Notes: generated from the letters alone by a model not told the origin. A stretch of 44,726 bases of DNA from JAZSNA01 sp045536135 (GCA_045536135.1 JAZSNA010000012.1:1-44726), one strand, 5' to 3'; shown: positions 9,990 through 18,257, counted from the first letter of the stretch. Numbers and translations are program-made.

Positions 9990-10754
9990 TCATTTTCTCT
10001 TAAATGTCAAGACACGAGTGATTTGGCCTAAATCTTTAAATGTTTCAACCAAAGTATAGCGGTTCATTATTTGAATGACATCATCGGCTTGACCTTGACC
10101 GATTTCAAAAAATATCATACCATCTTCGTTTAAAATTGGTGAGATTGTTTCGGATAAACGACGATAATCCTTTAAACCGTCCTCTCCCCCATCCAAAGCG
10201 GTTAAGGGATCATAATTTTTAACTTCGATATCCAAATTTTGAATATCCTTCGTCGGAATATAAGGCGGATTAGAAATAATAATATCAAATTTTCCCAAAT
10301 CAGTTGTCCAATTTTCATCAAACCAATCTTTTTCGATAAATTCGGCTTTAAATCCTTTCCCGTTTTCACAAGCTACTTTTAAAGCTTCTTTTGAAAAGTC
10401 CAGACCAATACCGGTTGAGTTTTGATATTCACTTAATAACGCCAGTAATAAACAACCGCTTCCGCACCCCAAATCCAAAATGCGATAATGTCCTTGTTTA
10501 TTTGGGAAAAATTTCAAAACGGCATCTATAATCGTTTCGCTGTCCGGACGTGGAGTTAATGTATGTTGATTTACTTTTAAATCCAAACTCCAAAAAGACC
10601 ATTCTCCAATAATTTTTGAAACCGGTTCTCCCTTTTGACGCCGAAGAATAAATTGTTCCATTTCGGCATCATTTTGAGCTTTTTGAGATAAAAAACGAAC
10701 ATCTAATTCCGGTGTATCGGAATAACCGATTAGCTTTTTCTTCCATTTATCCAT
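9990..10754 (-). CDS. prmC: Release factor glutamine methyltransferase PrmC
   Basis: A SAM-dependent methyltransferase of about 254 residues that modifies the glutamine of the GGQ motif in release factors. Visible motifs are LDLGCGSGCLLLALL for SAM binding and the catalytic SNPPYIP. The N-terminal helical substrate-recognition domain (RRQKGEPVSKIIG, LTPRPDSE) is present but rather short. The ATG at 10754 overlaps the end of prfA by 8 bases; the alternative TTG at 10760 adds two residues. Lying immediately after prfA, it modifies the product of its neighbour, a very common pairing. Confidence 0.93.
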   Translation of the reverse strand: MDKWKKKLIGYSDTPELDVRFLSQKAQNDAEMEQFILRRQKGEPVSKIIGEWSFWSLDLKVNQHTLTPRPDSETIIDAVLKFFPNKQGHYRILDLGCGSGCLLLALLSEYQNSTGIGLDFSKEALKVACENGKGFKAEFIEKDWFDENWTTDLGKFDIIISNPPYIPTKDIQNLDIEVKNYDPLTALDGGEDGLKDYRRLSETISPILNEDGMIFFEIGQGQADDVIQIMNRYTLVETFKDLGQITRVLTFKRK

Positions 10755-11814
10755 TTTCAAAATCAGCCAATTTTTTTAATTGATCATCTGCAATTAAAGC
10801 TTCAATAAATTCATCTAATCCGGATCCGTTCATCACATCATCAATATTATATTTTGTTAAATTGATGCGGTGATCGGAAACACGTCCTTGAGGAAAGTTA
10901 TATGTCCGAATGCGTTCGGAACGATCACCGGAACCGACTTGATTCTTACGGGAGGAAGATTGTTCCTGTTCTATTTTTTGTCGTTGAATATCGTATAATT
11001 TAGCCCGTAATCTGGCCATGGCTTTATCACGGTTTTTAAATTGAGATCGTTCTTCCTGACATTCCACCACTAACCCTGTTGGAATATGTATCAACCGAAC
11101 AGCCGATGATGTCTTGTTCACATGTTGTCCACCGGCACCGGAAGATCTGAATGCTTCCATTTTAATATCCTTTTCTTCATCAATATGGATATCGACCTCA
11201 TCCGCTTCCGGTAAAACAGCAACAGTTGCTGCCGACGTATGGACACGACCGCTGGCTTCTGTTTCGGGTACTCGTTGAACACGGTGGACGCCCGATTCAA
11301 ACTTTAATCTGGCAAAAACGGCATTTCCGGATATTTGAGCAATAGCCTCTTTATACCCGCCGATACCGGTTTCATTGAGTTCCATTACTTCAAATTTCCA
11401 TCCGTGAATCGAGGCATAATGTTCATACATTCTGAATAAGTCTGCAGCAAACAATGCAGCCTCCTCTCCTCCCGTCCCGGCTCGAACTTCTAATATTGCA
11501 TTTTTTTCATCTGCGATATCTTTAGGCAAAAGAAGTAATTTTACCTTTTGTTCTAATTCCGGTATCAGTTCTTTTAAGCGATAAAATTCTTCATTTGCCA
11601 TTTCTTTCATATCCGGATCATTCATTAATTCAGATGCTTCGTCCATTTGTTGACGAGCTAACAATAATTCTCGTCCAGCACTAACGACATCATGCAATGA
11701 TCCGTGTTCCTTGGAATATGCAACAATTTTATCACTATTTGTTTCGGTATTCATCAATGCCGATAGTTCGTCATATCGGGCAATGACCGACTGTAATTTA
11801 TTTTCAATAGACAT
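10747..11814 (-). CDS. prfA: Peptide chain release factor 1
   Basis: RF1, 355 residues, the normal length. The GGQ motif lies in SGAGGQHVNKTSSAVRL and the family motif GSGDRSERIRTYNFPQGRV follows. RF1 reads UAA and UAG at the ribosome and releases the peptide through GGQ. The anticodon-like recognition segment lies at VPETEASGRVHTSAATVAV. The gene starts 1 base after the rodZ stop and its stop overlaps prmC, so rodZ-prfA-prmC are very probably cotranscribed. Confidence 0.96.
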   Translation of the reverse strand: MSIENKLQSVIARYDELSALMNTETNSDKIVAYSKEHGSLHDVVSAGRELLLARQQMDEASELMNDPDMKEMANEEFYRLKELIPELEQKVKLLLLPKDIADEKNAILEVRAGTGGEEAALFAADLFRMYEHYASIHGWKFEVMELNETGIGGYKEAIAQISGNAVFARLKFESGVHRVQRVPETEASGRVHTSAATVAVLPEADEVDIHIDEEKDIKMEAFRSSGAGGQHVNKTSSAVRLIHIPTGLVVECQEERSQFKNRDKAMARLRAKLYDIQRQKIEQEQSSSRKNQVGSGDRSERIRTYNFPQGRVSDHRINLTKYNIDDVMNGSGLDEFIEALIADDQLKKLADFENG

Positions 11815-11815
11815 T

Positions 11816-12631
11816 TTATTTCAACTTTTTAAATGGATATTTAGTCAACTCTTCATCTTTTCTGCCGATTGTTTTAACCTTTTTCCCGGCAATATATAAA
11901 TCCAATGCTCCCGTATTATCTGTCGATATTGATGCATTTTCATTTAAAATTTCGAATTTATCACCCTTTTTCATGATTTGGTCATAAACCGTTTTTTTCC
12001 CATCAAGAACTTGCAACCAAACTTCGCCATTTGCAACGATTTGATAAATGGGGGCTTCGGTTACAACCGGAGTTGTTTCAAGCGGTTTTTCAGATAATGG
12101 CGGAGTTGTTTCTTGTATATTTTGTATCGGCTGATAAAGTTCAATCGGATTTTTCGTTTGAAAAGATAAAATTGAAATCCAAATCAAAACCAAAGCCAAA
12201 ATAATGCCGCCGGCAATAAAATATACCTTCATTTGTGGTAAGGCAATTGCCGGTTTTTCTTCGTCTTCCATTGTGATAGGCGGCAAATTAATTGTCAATT
12301 TTTCTTTATTTTTTTCGGTATCATATTCTTCCGCCAATTCTTCGGCATTTAACCCCAAATAAGAAGCATAACTTTTTAAAAAACCGATAGCATATACCCG
12401 TCCTGGAAAGATTTCATAATCAGATTCTTCCAAAGCACGTAAATAACACTTCCGAATACATAAAATATCCGATATTTTGTCCATATCAATCTTTTTAGCC
12501 AACCGTGTTTTTTTCAGCTTGCTTCCGACGGTATTTTCTTCGATTATTTCAACTTGTTTATCCGCAGGGGGAGTTGTCTTTGTTGTTTTTCTGGTTCGAG
12601 TTGTTTTTTTAACTTGTTTTACTTCTTGCAT
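11816..12631 (-). CDS. rodZ: RodZ-like cell-shape protein with cytoplasmic helix-turn-helix
   Basis: 271 residues in the RodZ layout: a basic N-terminus, an HTH_25 domain (VGSKLKKTRLAKKIDMDKIS through VYAIGFLKSYASYLGL), an acidic linker, one transmembrane segment (VYFIAGGIILALVLIWISIL), a Pro/Thr-rich periplasmic linker and a C-terminal DUF4115-type domain (GEVWLQVLDGKKTVYD). RodZ links MreB to the elongation machinery and sets rod shape. An SD-like AGAGGTG precedes the ATG at 12631, and a clear promoter is about 27 bases further upstream. It opens the rodZ-prfA-prmC-cimA transcription unit. The N-terminal stretch before the HTH (about 30 residues, Lys/Thr-rich) is longer than usual. Confidence 0.88.
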   Translation of the reverse strand: MQEVKQVKKTTRTRKTTKTTPPADKQVEIIEENTVGSKLKKTRLAKKIDMDKISDILCIRKCYLRALEESDYEIFPGRVYAIGFLKSYASYLGLNAEELAEEYDTEKNKEKLTINLPPITMEDEEKPAIALPQMKVYFIAGGIILALVLIWISILSFQTKNPIELYQPIQNIQETTPPLSEKPLETTPVVTEAPIYQIVANGEVWLQVLDGKKTVYDQIMKKGDKFEILNENASISTDNTGALDLYIAGKKVKTIGRKDEELTKYPFKKLK

Positions 12632-12657
12632 TTTTACACCTCTTATATTTAAGGCCG

Positions 12658-12686
12658 ATTATACCTTATTTTTACATTTTTTTCAA
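12658..12686 (-). promoter_or_regulatory. Promoter for rodZ-prfA-prmC-cimA
   Basis: On the minus strand TTGAAA (12686-12681) is followed after 17 bases by TATAAT (12663-12658). The predicted transcript starts about 20-25 bases before the rodZ ATG and keeps its SD sequence, so this unit is leadered. Confidence 0.75.
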
Positions 12687-12702
12687 ATAGTTTTTGATAA
12701 AT

Positions 12703-13380
12703 TTAAACGAAAAAGCCCAAATTTAATAAAAATAAATAAATCAGACAGGCTAATGATAAGTGTGGTCCATAAGCCAAAGCTCGTTTTTTTTGTATAATAG
12801 CCAAAACCAAAAAAGAAACCGCAGACAAGACTAATGTTATACTTAATCCGATTATTCCGAACCATGCACCAATAGCCGACAACATTTTAATATCTCCGCC
12901 ACCAAATCCATCCGGAAAACATTTATAAGTTGCCGCAACCGTTAAAAGTGGCAAAAGATATCCATAGGATGCACCCATAAAGGCATCTTTAACCGTAATT
13001 GCATCTGTATATGAAGCATATCCGAAACCCAATATCAATAAAGGGATAGTCAAAAAATCAGGTAATAAAAAATATTGCTGATCAATCACCGTTAATAAGG
13101 AAAGTATTGAAAAAAAACAAACAATCCATCCTATATTTTCACCAAAATATCCCTTTGATACAAAGCAAAAAAGAACAGATAAAAAAACAGCCCATCCTAA
13201 ACAAAATAATAAAAGTTTTTTCCACTTTTTCATCAATCTTTTATTGAAATTATGGAAATAGGGTTTATGCGGTAATAATACCAACATCGTTCCGCAATCA
13301 TTGGGGACAATTTTTCCAAAACGTGAGCCGATTAAAGGGGTCAAAAATCCGAAAATAAAGCCGAAAAGATTAAGAAGCAT
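12703..13380 (-). CDS. Prepilin peptidase (A24 family)
   Basis: 225 residues and strongly hydrophobic, with about six membrane segments. Catalytic aspartates of the GxGD protease family are visible: Asp100 in LLTVIDQQYFLLPD and Asp163 in DGFGGGDIKML. These enzymes cleave the short leader of type IV pilins and pseudopilins on the cytoplasmic face. The N-terminal part is shortened and lacks the two CxxC pairs of PilD-type enzymes that also N-methylate, so it may cleave without methylating. It overlaps the 66-residue gene by 11 bases. A prepilin that could be its substrate is encoded at 32103. Confidence 0.85.
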   Translation of the reverse strand: MLLNLFGFIFGFLTPLIGSRFGKIVPNDCGTMLVLLPHKPYFHNFNKRLMKKWKKLLLFCLGWAVFLSVLFCFVSKGYFGENIGWIVCFFSILSLLTVIDQQYFLLPDFLTIPLLILGFGYASYTDAITVKDAFMGASYGYLLPLLTVAATYKCFPDGFGGGDIKMLSAIGAWFGIIGLSITLVLSAVSFLVLAIIQKKRALAYGPHLSLACLIYLFLLNLGFFV

Positions 13381-13570
13381 AATCGTTATTAACCATTATC
13401 CAATATTTTTCATCCATTAAAACCGGAATTGAAATTGTAATAATCCGATTATTTCCACCCTGTTCAACCAATCTGGCATGCGGAATACCAAAATCCAATA
13501 ACTTTTCGACCACAAAAATTGATTCAAAGTTTCCGTTCTTTTTGAATTGACATCCTTTTTCTATTTTCAT
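13370..13570 (-). CDS. Small protein of unknown function between dsbA and prepilin peptidase
   Basis: 66 residues, no family recognised, no signal peptide and no membrane segment. It contains one cysteine (Cys7) and a short beta-rich pattern (HARLVEQGGNNRIITISIPV). It is probably a real gene because it is locked between two others: its ATG overlaps the dsbA-like stop as ATGA and its end overlaps the prepilin peptidase start by 11 bases. The three genes are therefore likely coupled in translation. Function unknown. Confidence 0.65.
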   Translation of the reverse strand: MKIEKGCQFKKNGNFESIFVVEKLLDFGIPHARLVEQGGNNRIITISIPVLMDEKYWIMVNNDYAS

Positions 13571-14160
13571 TTTAATTCTCCAATCGCATTTATAACAGCG
13601 TTTAAGTCAGCCCCCATAACTTGACGGGTTTTATTCCCATAAACCAAAACCGTTGTCGGCATTCCTTTTATATTATACTTTTTTTGATAAGTATTTCGAT
13701 CGGTTTCAATGACAGAAGCTAAACCTTTATTTTCCAAACAAGTATTAAATTCATCTTCGGTCATCCCAAACATTTTGACATAGTTTTTCATAAAATCTTT
13801 CGTATTTTCTTGCCATGTTGATTGGCTTTTATAAAGTCCGGATAAAAAATCAAAATACTTTTCAGAAGGAATACATCTGGCTAACATAAATCCGGCCATT
13901 GATTTGCCGTCAAACGGAAAATCAACATAAGTTAAATAAATTTCACCGGTTTTGATATATTTTTCATAGATTTCCGGCAAAACTTTTTCGTGATAGATTG
14001 AACAATGCGGGCAAGTTAATGATGAAAAAATAAACATTTTAATCGGTGCTTTTTCGTCTCCCAAAGTTCTTAAATCAACAACATTTTTTCCCGTTGGTCC
14101 GACAATTGAGGCATTTATCGTCATACAAAATAAACATAAAATAAATAATAATTTTTTCAT
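13567..14160 (-). CDS. DsbA-like periplasmic thiol:disulfide oxidoreductase
   Basis: 197 residues. An N-terminal signal peptide (MKKLLFILCLFCMTINA) is followed by a thioredoxin-fold protein with active-site CPHC at residues 50-53 and the cis-proline motif GMPTTVLVY near residue 170. The inserted helical domain and the phrase MAGFMLARCIPSEKYFDF match the DsbA-like branch common in alphaproteobacteria and Rickettsiales. It should oxidise or isomerise disulfides in exported proteins. A good SD (AGAAGGAGA) precedes the ATG, and a TTGACA box lies about 45 bases upstream (14210-14205), although its -10 (TAGAAA) is weak. It is first in a three-gene unit with the prepilin peptidase, which suggests it folds pilin-like or envelope proteins. 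Confidence 0.88.
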   Translation of the reverse strand: MKKLLFILCLFCMTINASIVGPTGKNVVDLRTLGDEKAPIKMFIFSSLTCPHCSIYHEKVLPEIYEKYIKTGEIYLTYVDFPFDGKSMAGFMLARCIPSEKYFDFLSGLYKSQSTWQENTKDFMKNYVKMFGMTEDEFNTCLENKGLASVIETDRNTYQKKYNIKGMPTTVLVYGNKTRQVMGADLNAVINAIGELK

Positions 14161-14265
14161 TATTTTCTCCTTCTGTTATACTTTCTATCAATTTCATACG
14201 CCTCTGTCAATAATTATCTTGATTTTTTTAAAAAAATCAGATAAAGAAATATTTTGGGAATAAAA

Positions 14266-15846
14266 ATGAAGATAATAAAAGAAAATTTAGACTTATTTAT
14301 TTTACTTTTACTTGTACCGATTTTTTTTATATCTTTATGCCCGATATCGGTTCTTGATCCATGTAATGTCAGTTTTATATATCAAACAAGCGGTGATTTT
14401 ATCCAAAATTATTTAGGAAGTGTCGTTTGGCGTTCCGAAGAATGGGGATATCCCCTTTTTGAGGTAAAATCTTTATTTATCTCTTTAATCGGGACTGATT
14501 CAAATCCCTTGTTTTCTTTTATATTTAAAGTGATTACCAAATTATTCGGTTTTTCACCCAAGATACAATTTTTTGGAATTTTTATTCTTTTTAATTTATT
14601 TTTAAATGCGATAGCGTCTGTTTTAATTTTCAGACATATTTTTAAAAAGGATTGTTTTTATACCGTTCTTTCTTCGCTATTCTTTATCTTTTCGCCTATT
14701 TTTTTGGATCGATTGTATGAAGTACATATTAATTTAACGGCTCATTGGTTGATTTTATTTTCTTTTTTGGTTTACCTTAATGACAGATTGAAAATTAAAC
14801 AATGGCTTGAAATTTATTTGATTGTTATTTTATCACTTTTTATTCATCCGTATTTTTTACCTATGTCTTTGGGAATTTTATCCGCTTTAATCTTAAAAAA
14901 AATTTTGAAAAAAGAAATTTCCAGTCAATCTGTTCTTTGGGGATTATCTTTTTTAATAATGCTTATTTTATTATCCGTATTTATCTTATGCGAAAATAAA
15001 ACAAACAGTGCTGGCGGATATAATAATTTCTCAATGAATTTAAATGCACTTTTTAATCCCATGGGGAAAAGTCTTTTCTTGCCAGATTTTAAAACTTTTC
15101 CCGGTCAATACGAAGGGGATAATTATTTGGGATTTGGCTTAATTTTGATTGCTTTACTTAATATAAAGTCAATTAAAAAATATTTTACAAAAGAAAATAT
15201 AAATAAAAATAAAGAAATTTTATTAATCTTTTTTGTCTTTTTTTACTATTCGTTATCTAATATTTTAACCCTTGGTCAACATAAATTATTTTATACTATC
15301 CCGTTTTTCCCGAATTTTATTACACAAACCTTTAGAAGCTGCGGTCGTTTCTTTTGGCCGTGTTGGTATATTTTGGGTTATTTTTTAATACAGGCTTTTG
15401 TAAATCAATCTTTCAAGTATAAAAAGTTTATTTTTTCATTATTTGTGGCAATACAATTACTGGATTTAAGCGGGTATATCATAAATAAACGAAATTCAAA
15501 ATATAATACCGGAAATATTCCATATACGTTTTATACACTTCCTTATTTTGATACGATATTAACGAAATATAATAATGTCTTTTTATTATCAACAATTTAT
15601 TATCCGCTGTTTTGGATTAAAGCGTCGGAAATGCCGTTGTCTGTTTATGGAGGATATTTTACAGATGCATTAAGGGATAAAGATTTAGACGAAAAATTAA
15701 AATATTACAATATGTTAGTCGATTCCGGAATTTTACCAAAAGAAGAAAATGCCATTTTTATTTTATCGAAAAACCTTCCTTCGGATAATCCGTTATCAGA
15801 AAAAGTTCAACAATTTGAAAATATTTATTTTATTTTATCCGATTGA
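14266..15846 (+). CDS. Polytopic membrane protein, DUF6311-like (GT-C glycosyltransferase-like)
   Basis: About 526 residues with some ten or more membrane segments. The N-terminal layout (TM helix, then a loop with GDFIQNYLGSVVWRSEEWGYP) and a following FLDRLYEVHINLTAHWLIL segment resemble DUF6311 proteins, which look like GT-C glycosyltransferases using polyprenyl-linked sugars. The acidic residue in the first external loop (DFIQNYLG) fits a GT-C active-site position, but no activity can be assigned. The start is taken at the ATG at 14266, 8 bases after GGG, not the TTG at 14254. It stands alone on the plus strand and its last 22 bases overlap the end of dciA on the other strand. Confidence 0.65.
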   Translation: MKIIKENLDLFILLLLVPIFFISLCPISVLDPCNVSFIYQTSGDFIQNYLGSVVWRSEEWGYPLFEVKSLFISLIGTDSNPLFSFIFKVITKLFGFSPKIQFFGIFILFNLFLNAIASVLIFRHIFKKDCFYTVLSSLFFIFSPIFLDRLYEVHINLTAHWLILFSFLVYLNDRLKIKQWLEIYLIVILSLFIHPYFLPMSLGILSALILKKILKKEISSQSVLWGLSFLIMLILLSVFILCENKTNSAGGYNNFSMNLNALFNPMGKSLFLPDFKTFPGQYEGDNYLGFGLILIALLNIKSIKKYFTKENINKNKEILLIFFVFFYYSLSNILTLGQHKLFYTIPFFPNFITQTFRSCGRFFWPCWYILGYFLIQAFVNQSFKYKKFIFSLFVAIQLLDLSGYIINKRNSKYNTGNIPYTFYTLPYFDTILTKYNNVFLLSTIYYPLFWIKASEMPLSVYGGYFTDALRDKDLDEKLKYYNMLVDSGILPKEENAIFILSKNLPSDNPLSEKVQQFENIYFILSD

Positions 15847-16292
15847 TGTATTGCCACACCTAAACGATGAATAACATCACTCAATTCTTCGTCTTTTATT
15901 GTTTTTGATATCTGATTGATTTTATCAATTTCCGTATCTGTCAATGTAATTTCCGGTTTTATTTTTTCTTCCGATTTGATTTGTTCACTTCCCTGTTCTA
16001 TTCGAATTTTAGTAATGGTATTTGCACCGTAATAAAAATTAATTTTACTTAAAATCATATCTTTTTGATATTCAATCAAAACAGCAACCGCACCACTGGT
16101 TGCCCGTAAGTGAAGTGTCTTTTTAGAAACCTTTATCGGAGTTGTCAGAGCTGATATTTTTTCGCCGACAATTTGTTCCCATTTTAAAATAATATCCGAA
16201 TGAATAAAACCCCGTTTACCTAAAACAGGTTGAATTAAAGCTGAAATCGTTTCCTTAATCGGGACAGGAAAAGGCAGTCGGACTTTTTTCAT
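15825..16292 (-). CDS. dciA: DciA-like (DUF721) replicative helicase loader
   Basis: 155 residues. Residues 10-100 match DUF721: LGKRGFIHSDIILKWEQIVG, then LHLRATSGAVAVLIEYQKD and INFYYGANTITKIRI. DciA proteins help DnaB onto DNA in bacteria without DnaC or DnaI. The C-terminal tail (about 55 residues, charged) is variable in the family. No SD sequence sits at a useful distance from the ATG at 16292; a TATAAT box ends 7 bases before it, so the mRNA should begin at or next to the start codon. The 3' end overlaps the convergent DUF6311-like gene by 22 bases. Confidence 0.85.
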   Translation of the reverse strand: MKKVRLPFPVPIKETISALIQPVLGKRGFIHSDIILKWEQIVGEKISALTTPIKVSKKTLHLRATSGAVAVLIEYQKDMILSKINFYYGANTITKIRIEQGSEQIKSEEKIKPEITLTDTEIDKINQISKTIKDEELSDVIHRLGVAIHQSDKIK

Positions 16293-16299
16293 AAAACCG

Positions 16300-16327
16300 A
16301 TTATATCCTTTATTTAACAATTTTCAA
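16300..16327 (-). promoter_or_regulatory. Leaderless promoter for dciA
   Basis: Minus strand: TTGAAA (16327-16322), 16-base spacer, TATAAT (16305-16300), then 7 bases to the ATG. Transcription should start within a base or two of the start codon. Confidence 0.75.
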
Positions 16328-16343
16328 GTTTTTTATCAAAAAA

Positions 16344-16760
16344 CTAAATAGAATAAGGGTCATGACCAATTAAATCAATCCGAATATCTTTTCGCCCTTT
16401 TCTATCGATATATCCACCAGAATAACGTTCTTCCTTAGGTCGCTTCTCAGATGAAATATATTCAATTTGGCTTAGCCGTTCTTTTCTTTGGGCTGATGTT
16501 TCCGTCCATAAACGCATATCAACATTCTGCTCAATTTCTTTATATTGAGATGTTAAACCATACAATATTTTTGCCGCAATCAATGCTTCTTTTCTTGGGC
16601 GTCTTGCAATACATTGTTTACGATTATTTGTCCAATTTCTGTTGGATTTTATGGCTATAATTTTTTTTATCCGACCTTCAATATATGCTTTTAATTCTTC
16701 TGGACTTTTATTTTGTAATTCTATTTTAATTTTTTCTTCTTCTTGCAATCTTTCAACCAT
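16344..16760 (-). CDS. Conserved-looking basic protein of unknown function
   Basis: 138 residues, rich in Lys, Arg and Glu, with no signal peptide or membrane segment. I recognise no family. The N-terminal half is predicted helical (ERLQEEEKIKIELQNKSPEE, then AYIEGRIKKIIAIKSNRNW), followed by a basic patch (KQCIARRPRKEALIAAKILYG) and a C-terminal stretch with Gly, Tyr and Arg ending in DLIGHDPYSI. The composition suggests nucleic-acid or ribosome association, but that is only inference. It has a strong SD (AAAAGGAG) and the best consensus promoter in the window, so it is very probably expressed well. It stands as a single gene upstream of dciA. Confidence 0.7.
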   Translation of the reverse strand: MVERLQEEEKIKIELQNKSPEELKAYIEGRIKKIIAIKSNRNWTNNRKQCIARRPRKEALIAAKILYGLTSQYKEIEQNVDMRLWTETSAQRKERLSQIEYISSEKRPKEERYSGGYIDRKGRKDIRIDLIGHDPYSI

Positions 16761-16789
16761 TTTAATCTCCTTTTTTTTAAACAGAGGTC

Positions 16790-16818
16790 ATTATAATATA
16801 TTTTTGTAATTTTGTCAA
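16790..16818 (-). promoter_or_regulatory. Consensus sigma-70 promoter for the 138-residue gene
   Basis: Minus strand: TTGACA (16818-16813), exactly 17 bases, TATAAT (16795-16790). All twelve box positions match the bacterial consensus. It is back to back with the lipoprotein promoter; the two -35 boxes are separated by 21 bases. Confidence 0.85.
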
Positions 16819-16839
16819 TATTTTTTAAATTTATTTTAC

Positions 16840-16868
16840 TTGACAATAAACAAAGAAAATAAGATAAT
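16840..16868 (+). promoter_or_regulatory. Leaderless promoter for the small lipoprotein gene
   Basis: TTGACA (16840-16845), 17 bases, GATAAT (16863-16868), then 7 bases to the ATG at 16876. The AAGGG nearby is only about 2 bases from the ATG, too close to act as a normal SD. Confidence 0.75.
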
Positions 16869-16875
16869 AAGGGCT

Positions 16876-17160
16876 ATGAAAAAAATAGTTATATTATGTT
16901 TACCCATTTTATTAACGGCTTGTTTAAACCCGAAAAGCAATCAACACCGGTTAATTTTAAAAAACTCAACTGAAAGCCGAATGGCTTTCTTAAAAGGTAA
17001 AACAACACAGGATATTTCAAATATTTTGGGACAACCTGCAATCGTTCGAACGGAAAATCCAAATCAGACTTGGGTATTTCGGGGAAATAACTGTTCTTTA
17101 TTTGTCTTTTTTAATCAAGATGAAGTCGGACATTGCGAAAGCACGTGCGTTCAGTCTTAA
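16876..17160 (+). CDS. Small lipoprotein, SmpA/BamE-like
   Basis: 94 residues with a lipoprotein signal (MKKIVILCLPILLTAC; the lipidated Cys is at 16). The mature part contains FLKGKTTQDISNILGQPAIV followed by WVFRGNNCSLFVFF, the pattern of the SmpA/BamE fold (helix pair, 'G.P....' turn, then a W-rich strand). Two further cysteine pairs near the C-terminus may form a disulfide. BamE is a partner of the outer-membrane assembly complex, but this protein is short and may be a relative of unknown role. The upstream TTG at 16840 is part of the -35 box and cannot be a start. It ends on the spmB gene with a 4-base convergent overlap. Confidence 0.65.
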   Translation: MKKIVILCLPILLTACLNPKSNQHRLILKNSTESRMAFLKGKTTQDISNILGQPAIVRTENPNQTWVFRGNNCSLFVFFNQDEVGHCESTCVQS

Positions 17161-17666
17161 AAATATAACGAGCTGACTAAAATTGCCACTATAATTCCCA
17201 TTAAATCCGCAAAAATTCCAGCCAAAATAGCGTGGCGGAACTTTGTAATTCCAACGGATCCGAAATAAACGGATAAAACATAAAAAGTTGTTTCAGATGA
17301 ACCCAACATAACCGCTGCCGTTTTAGTAATTTGAGCATTTCCCCCATATGTTTGAGCAATTTCCGTAAATATACCTCTTGCACCACTTCCCGATAAAGAA
17401 CGGGTTAATGCCAACGGAATTAAATCCGCCGGCATACCAATAAAATCAAAAAAAGGTTTTCCGATACCGGCAATTAAATCTATTGCTCCGCTAGCTCGAA
17501 ACATTCCTACCGCAACCATGATTGCAACCAAATAAGGAATTATTTTGATGGAGATATTAAATCCTTCTTTGGCACCTTCTATAAAAGTATCATAAATCGG
17601 CACTTTTTTTAAATACCCATACCCAATGAAAAATACAATTAAAGACGGTAAAATATAGCTACTCAT
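17157..17666 (-). CDS. spmB: SpmB-like nucleoside-recognition (Gate) domain membrane protein
   Basis: 169 residues, several membrane segments. The Gate-domain signatures VAVGMFRASGAIDLI, PLALTRSLSGSGARGIF and VMLGSSETTFYVLSVYFGSVG match SpmB, originally named a spore maturation protein in Bacillus but present in many non-sporing bacteria. The family is membrane-bound and its transported substrate is not established. It follows spmA with a 4-base overlap, so both halves are probably made together. No sporulation is implied. Confidence 0.85.
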   Translation of the reverse strand: MSSYILPSLIVFFIGYGYLKKVPIYDTFIEGAKEGFNISIKIIPYLVAIMVAVGMFRASGAIDLIAGIGKPFFDFIGMPADLIPLALTRSLSGSGARGIFTEIAQTYGGNAQITKTAAVMLGSSETTFYVLSVYFGSVGITKFRHAILAGIFADLMGIIVAILVSSLYF

Positions 17667-18256
17667 TTTTTCCGTCCCTTCGGTCTTATCTTAATTAAGA
17701 ATTTTACAAAACAAACACCCAGTATCAAAGAGGCAAATGTCGTTATAATGGTTGGGATGATAATTTCAGTCGGATTAATATTACCGGCCGATGATACGAT
17801 TGCAATAACCGTAATCGGTATCAATTGTATTCCGGCTGTATTAATTGTTAAAAAAGTACACATACTGTCACTAGCTGTTTTTTGATCACCGATATTGTGT
17901 TTTTGTAATCCTTCCATTGCTTTAATTCCGAAAGGCGTTGCGGCATTTCCAAGTCCCAATAAATTAGCTGAAACATTCATTGTGATGTCTCCTGTTGTTT
18001 TTTTATCATTTTTTACATCTGGAAATAAAAAAGAAATAATCGGTCGAATTATTCGTCCAATAACTTCAATTAAACCAGACTTTTCAGCAATTTTCATAAT
18101 TCCAAGCCAAAAAGTCATCACACCAATTAAAACAAAACAGACATCGACTGCACTTTTAGCATTTGTCAGCACGGAATCGGAAACATCCGGCATCTTGCCG
18201 GTCCCAATGGCTATTATAAAAGAAGCAACAATAAAAAATAAGAAAATCTTATTCAT
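17663..18256 (-). CDS. spmA: SpmA-like nucleoside-recognition (Gate) domain membrane protein
   Basis: About 197 residues with membrane segments at the N-terminus, middle and end. SVSDSVL-like N-terminal helix, TFWLGIMKIAEKSGLIEVIG, MNVSANLLGLGNAATPFGIKAM and DSMCTFLTINTAGIQLIPIT are the recognised SpmA segments. The paired SpmA/SpmB proteins likely form one transporter-like unit. I chose the ATG at 18256, one base after the trpS stop; the in-frame TTG at 18265 would overlap trpS. It belongs to a trpS-spmA-spmB unit. Confidence 0.85.
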   Translation of the reverse strand: MNKIFLFFIVASFIIAIGTGKMPDVSDSVLTNAKSAVDVCFVLIGVMTFWLGIMKIAEKSGLIEVIGRIIRPIISFLFPDVKNDKKTTGDITMNVSANLLGLGNAATPFGIKAMEGLQKHNIGDQKTASDSMCTFLTINTAGIQLIPITVIAIVSSAGNINPTEIIIPTIITTFASLILGVCFVKFLIKIRPKGRKK

Positions 18257-18257
18257 T

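Noticed and set aside
17157..18256. Evidence for sporulation from spmA/spmB names
   Set aside because: These families are common in non-sporing bacteria and no other spore gene is present.
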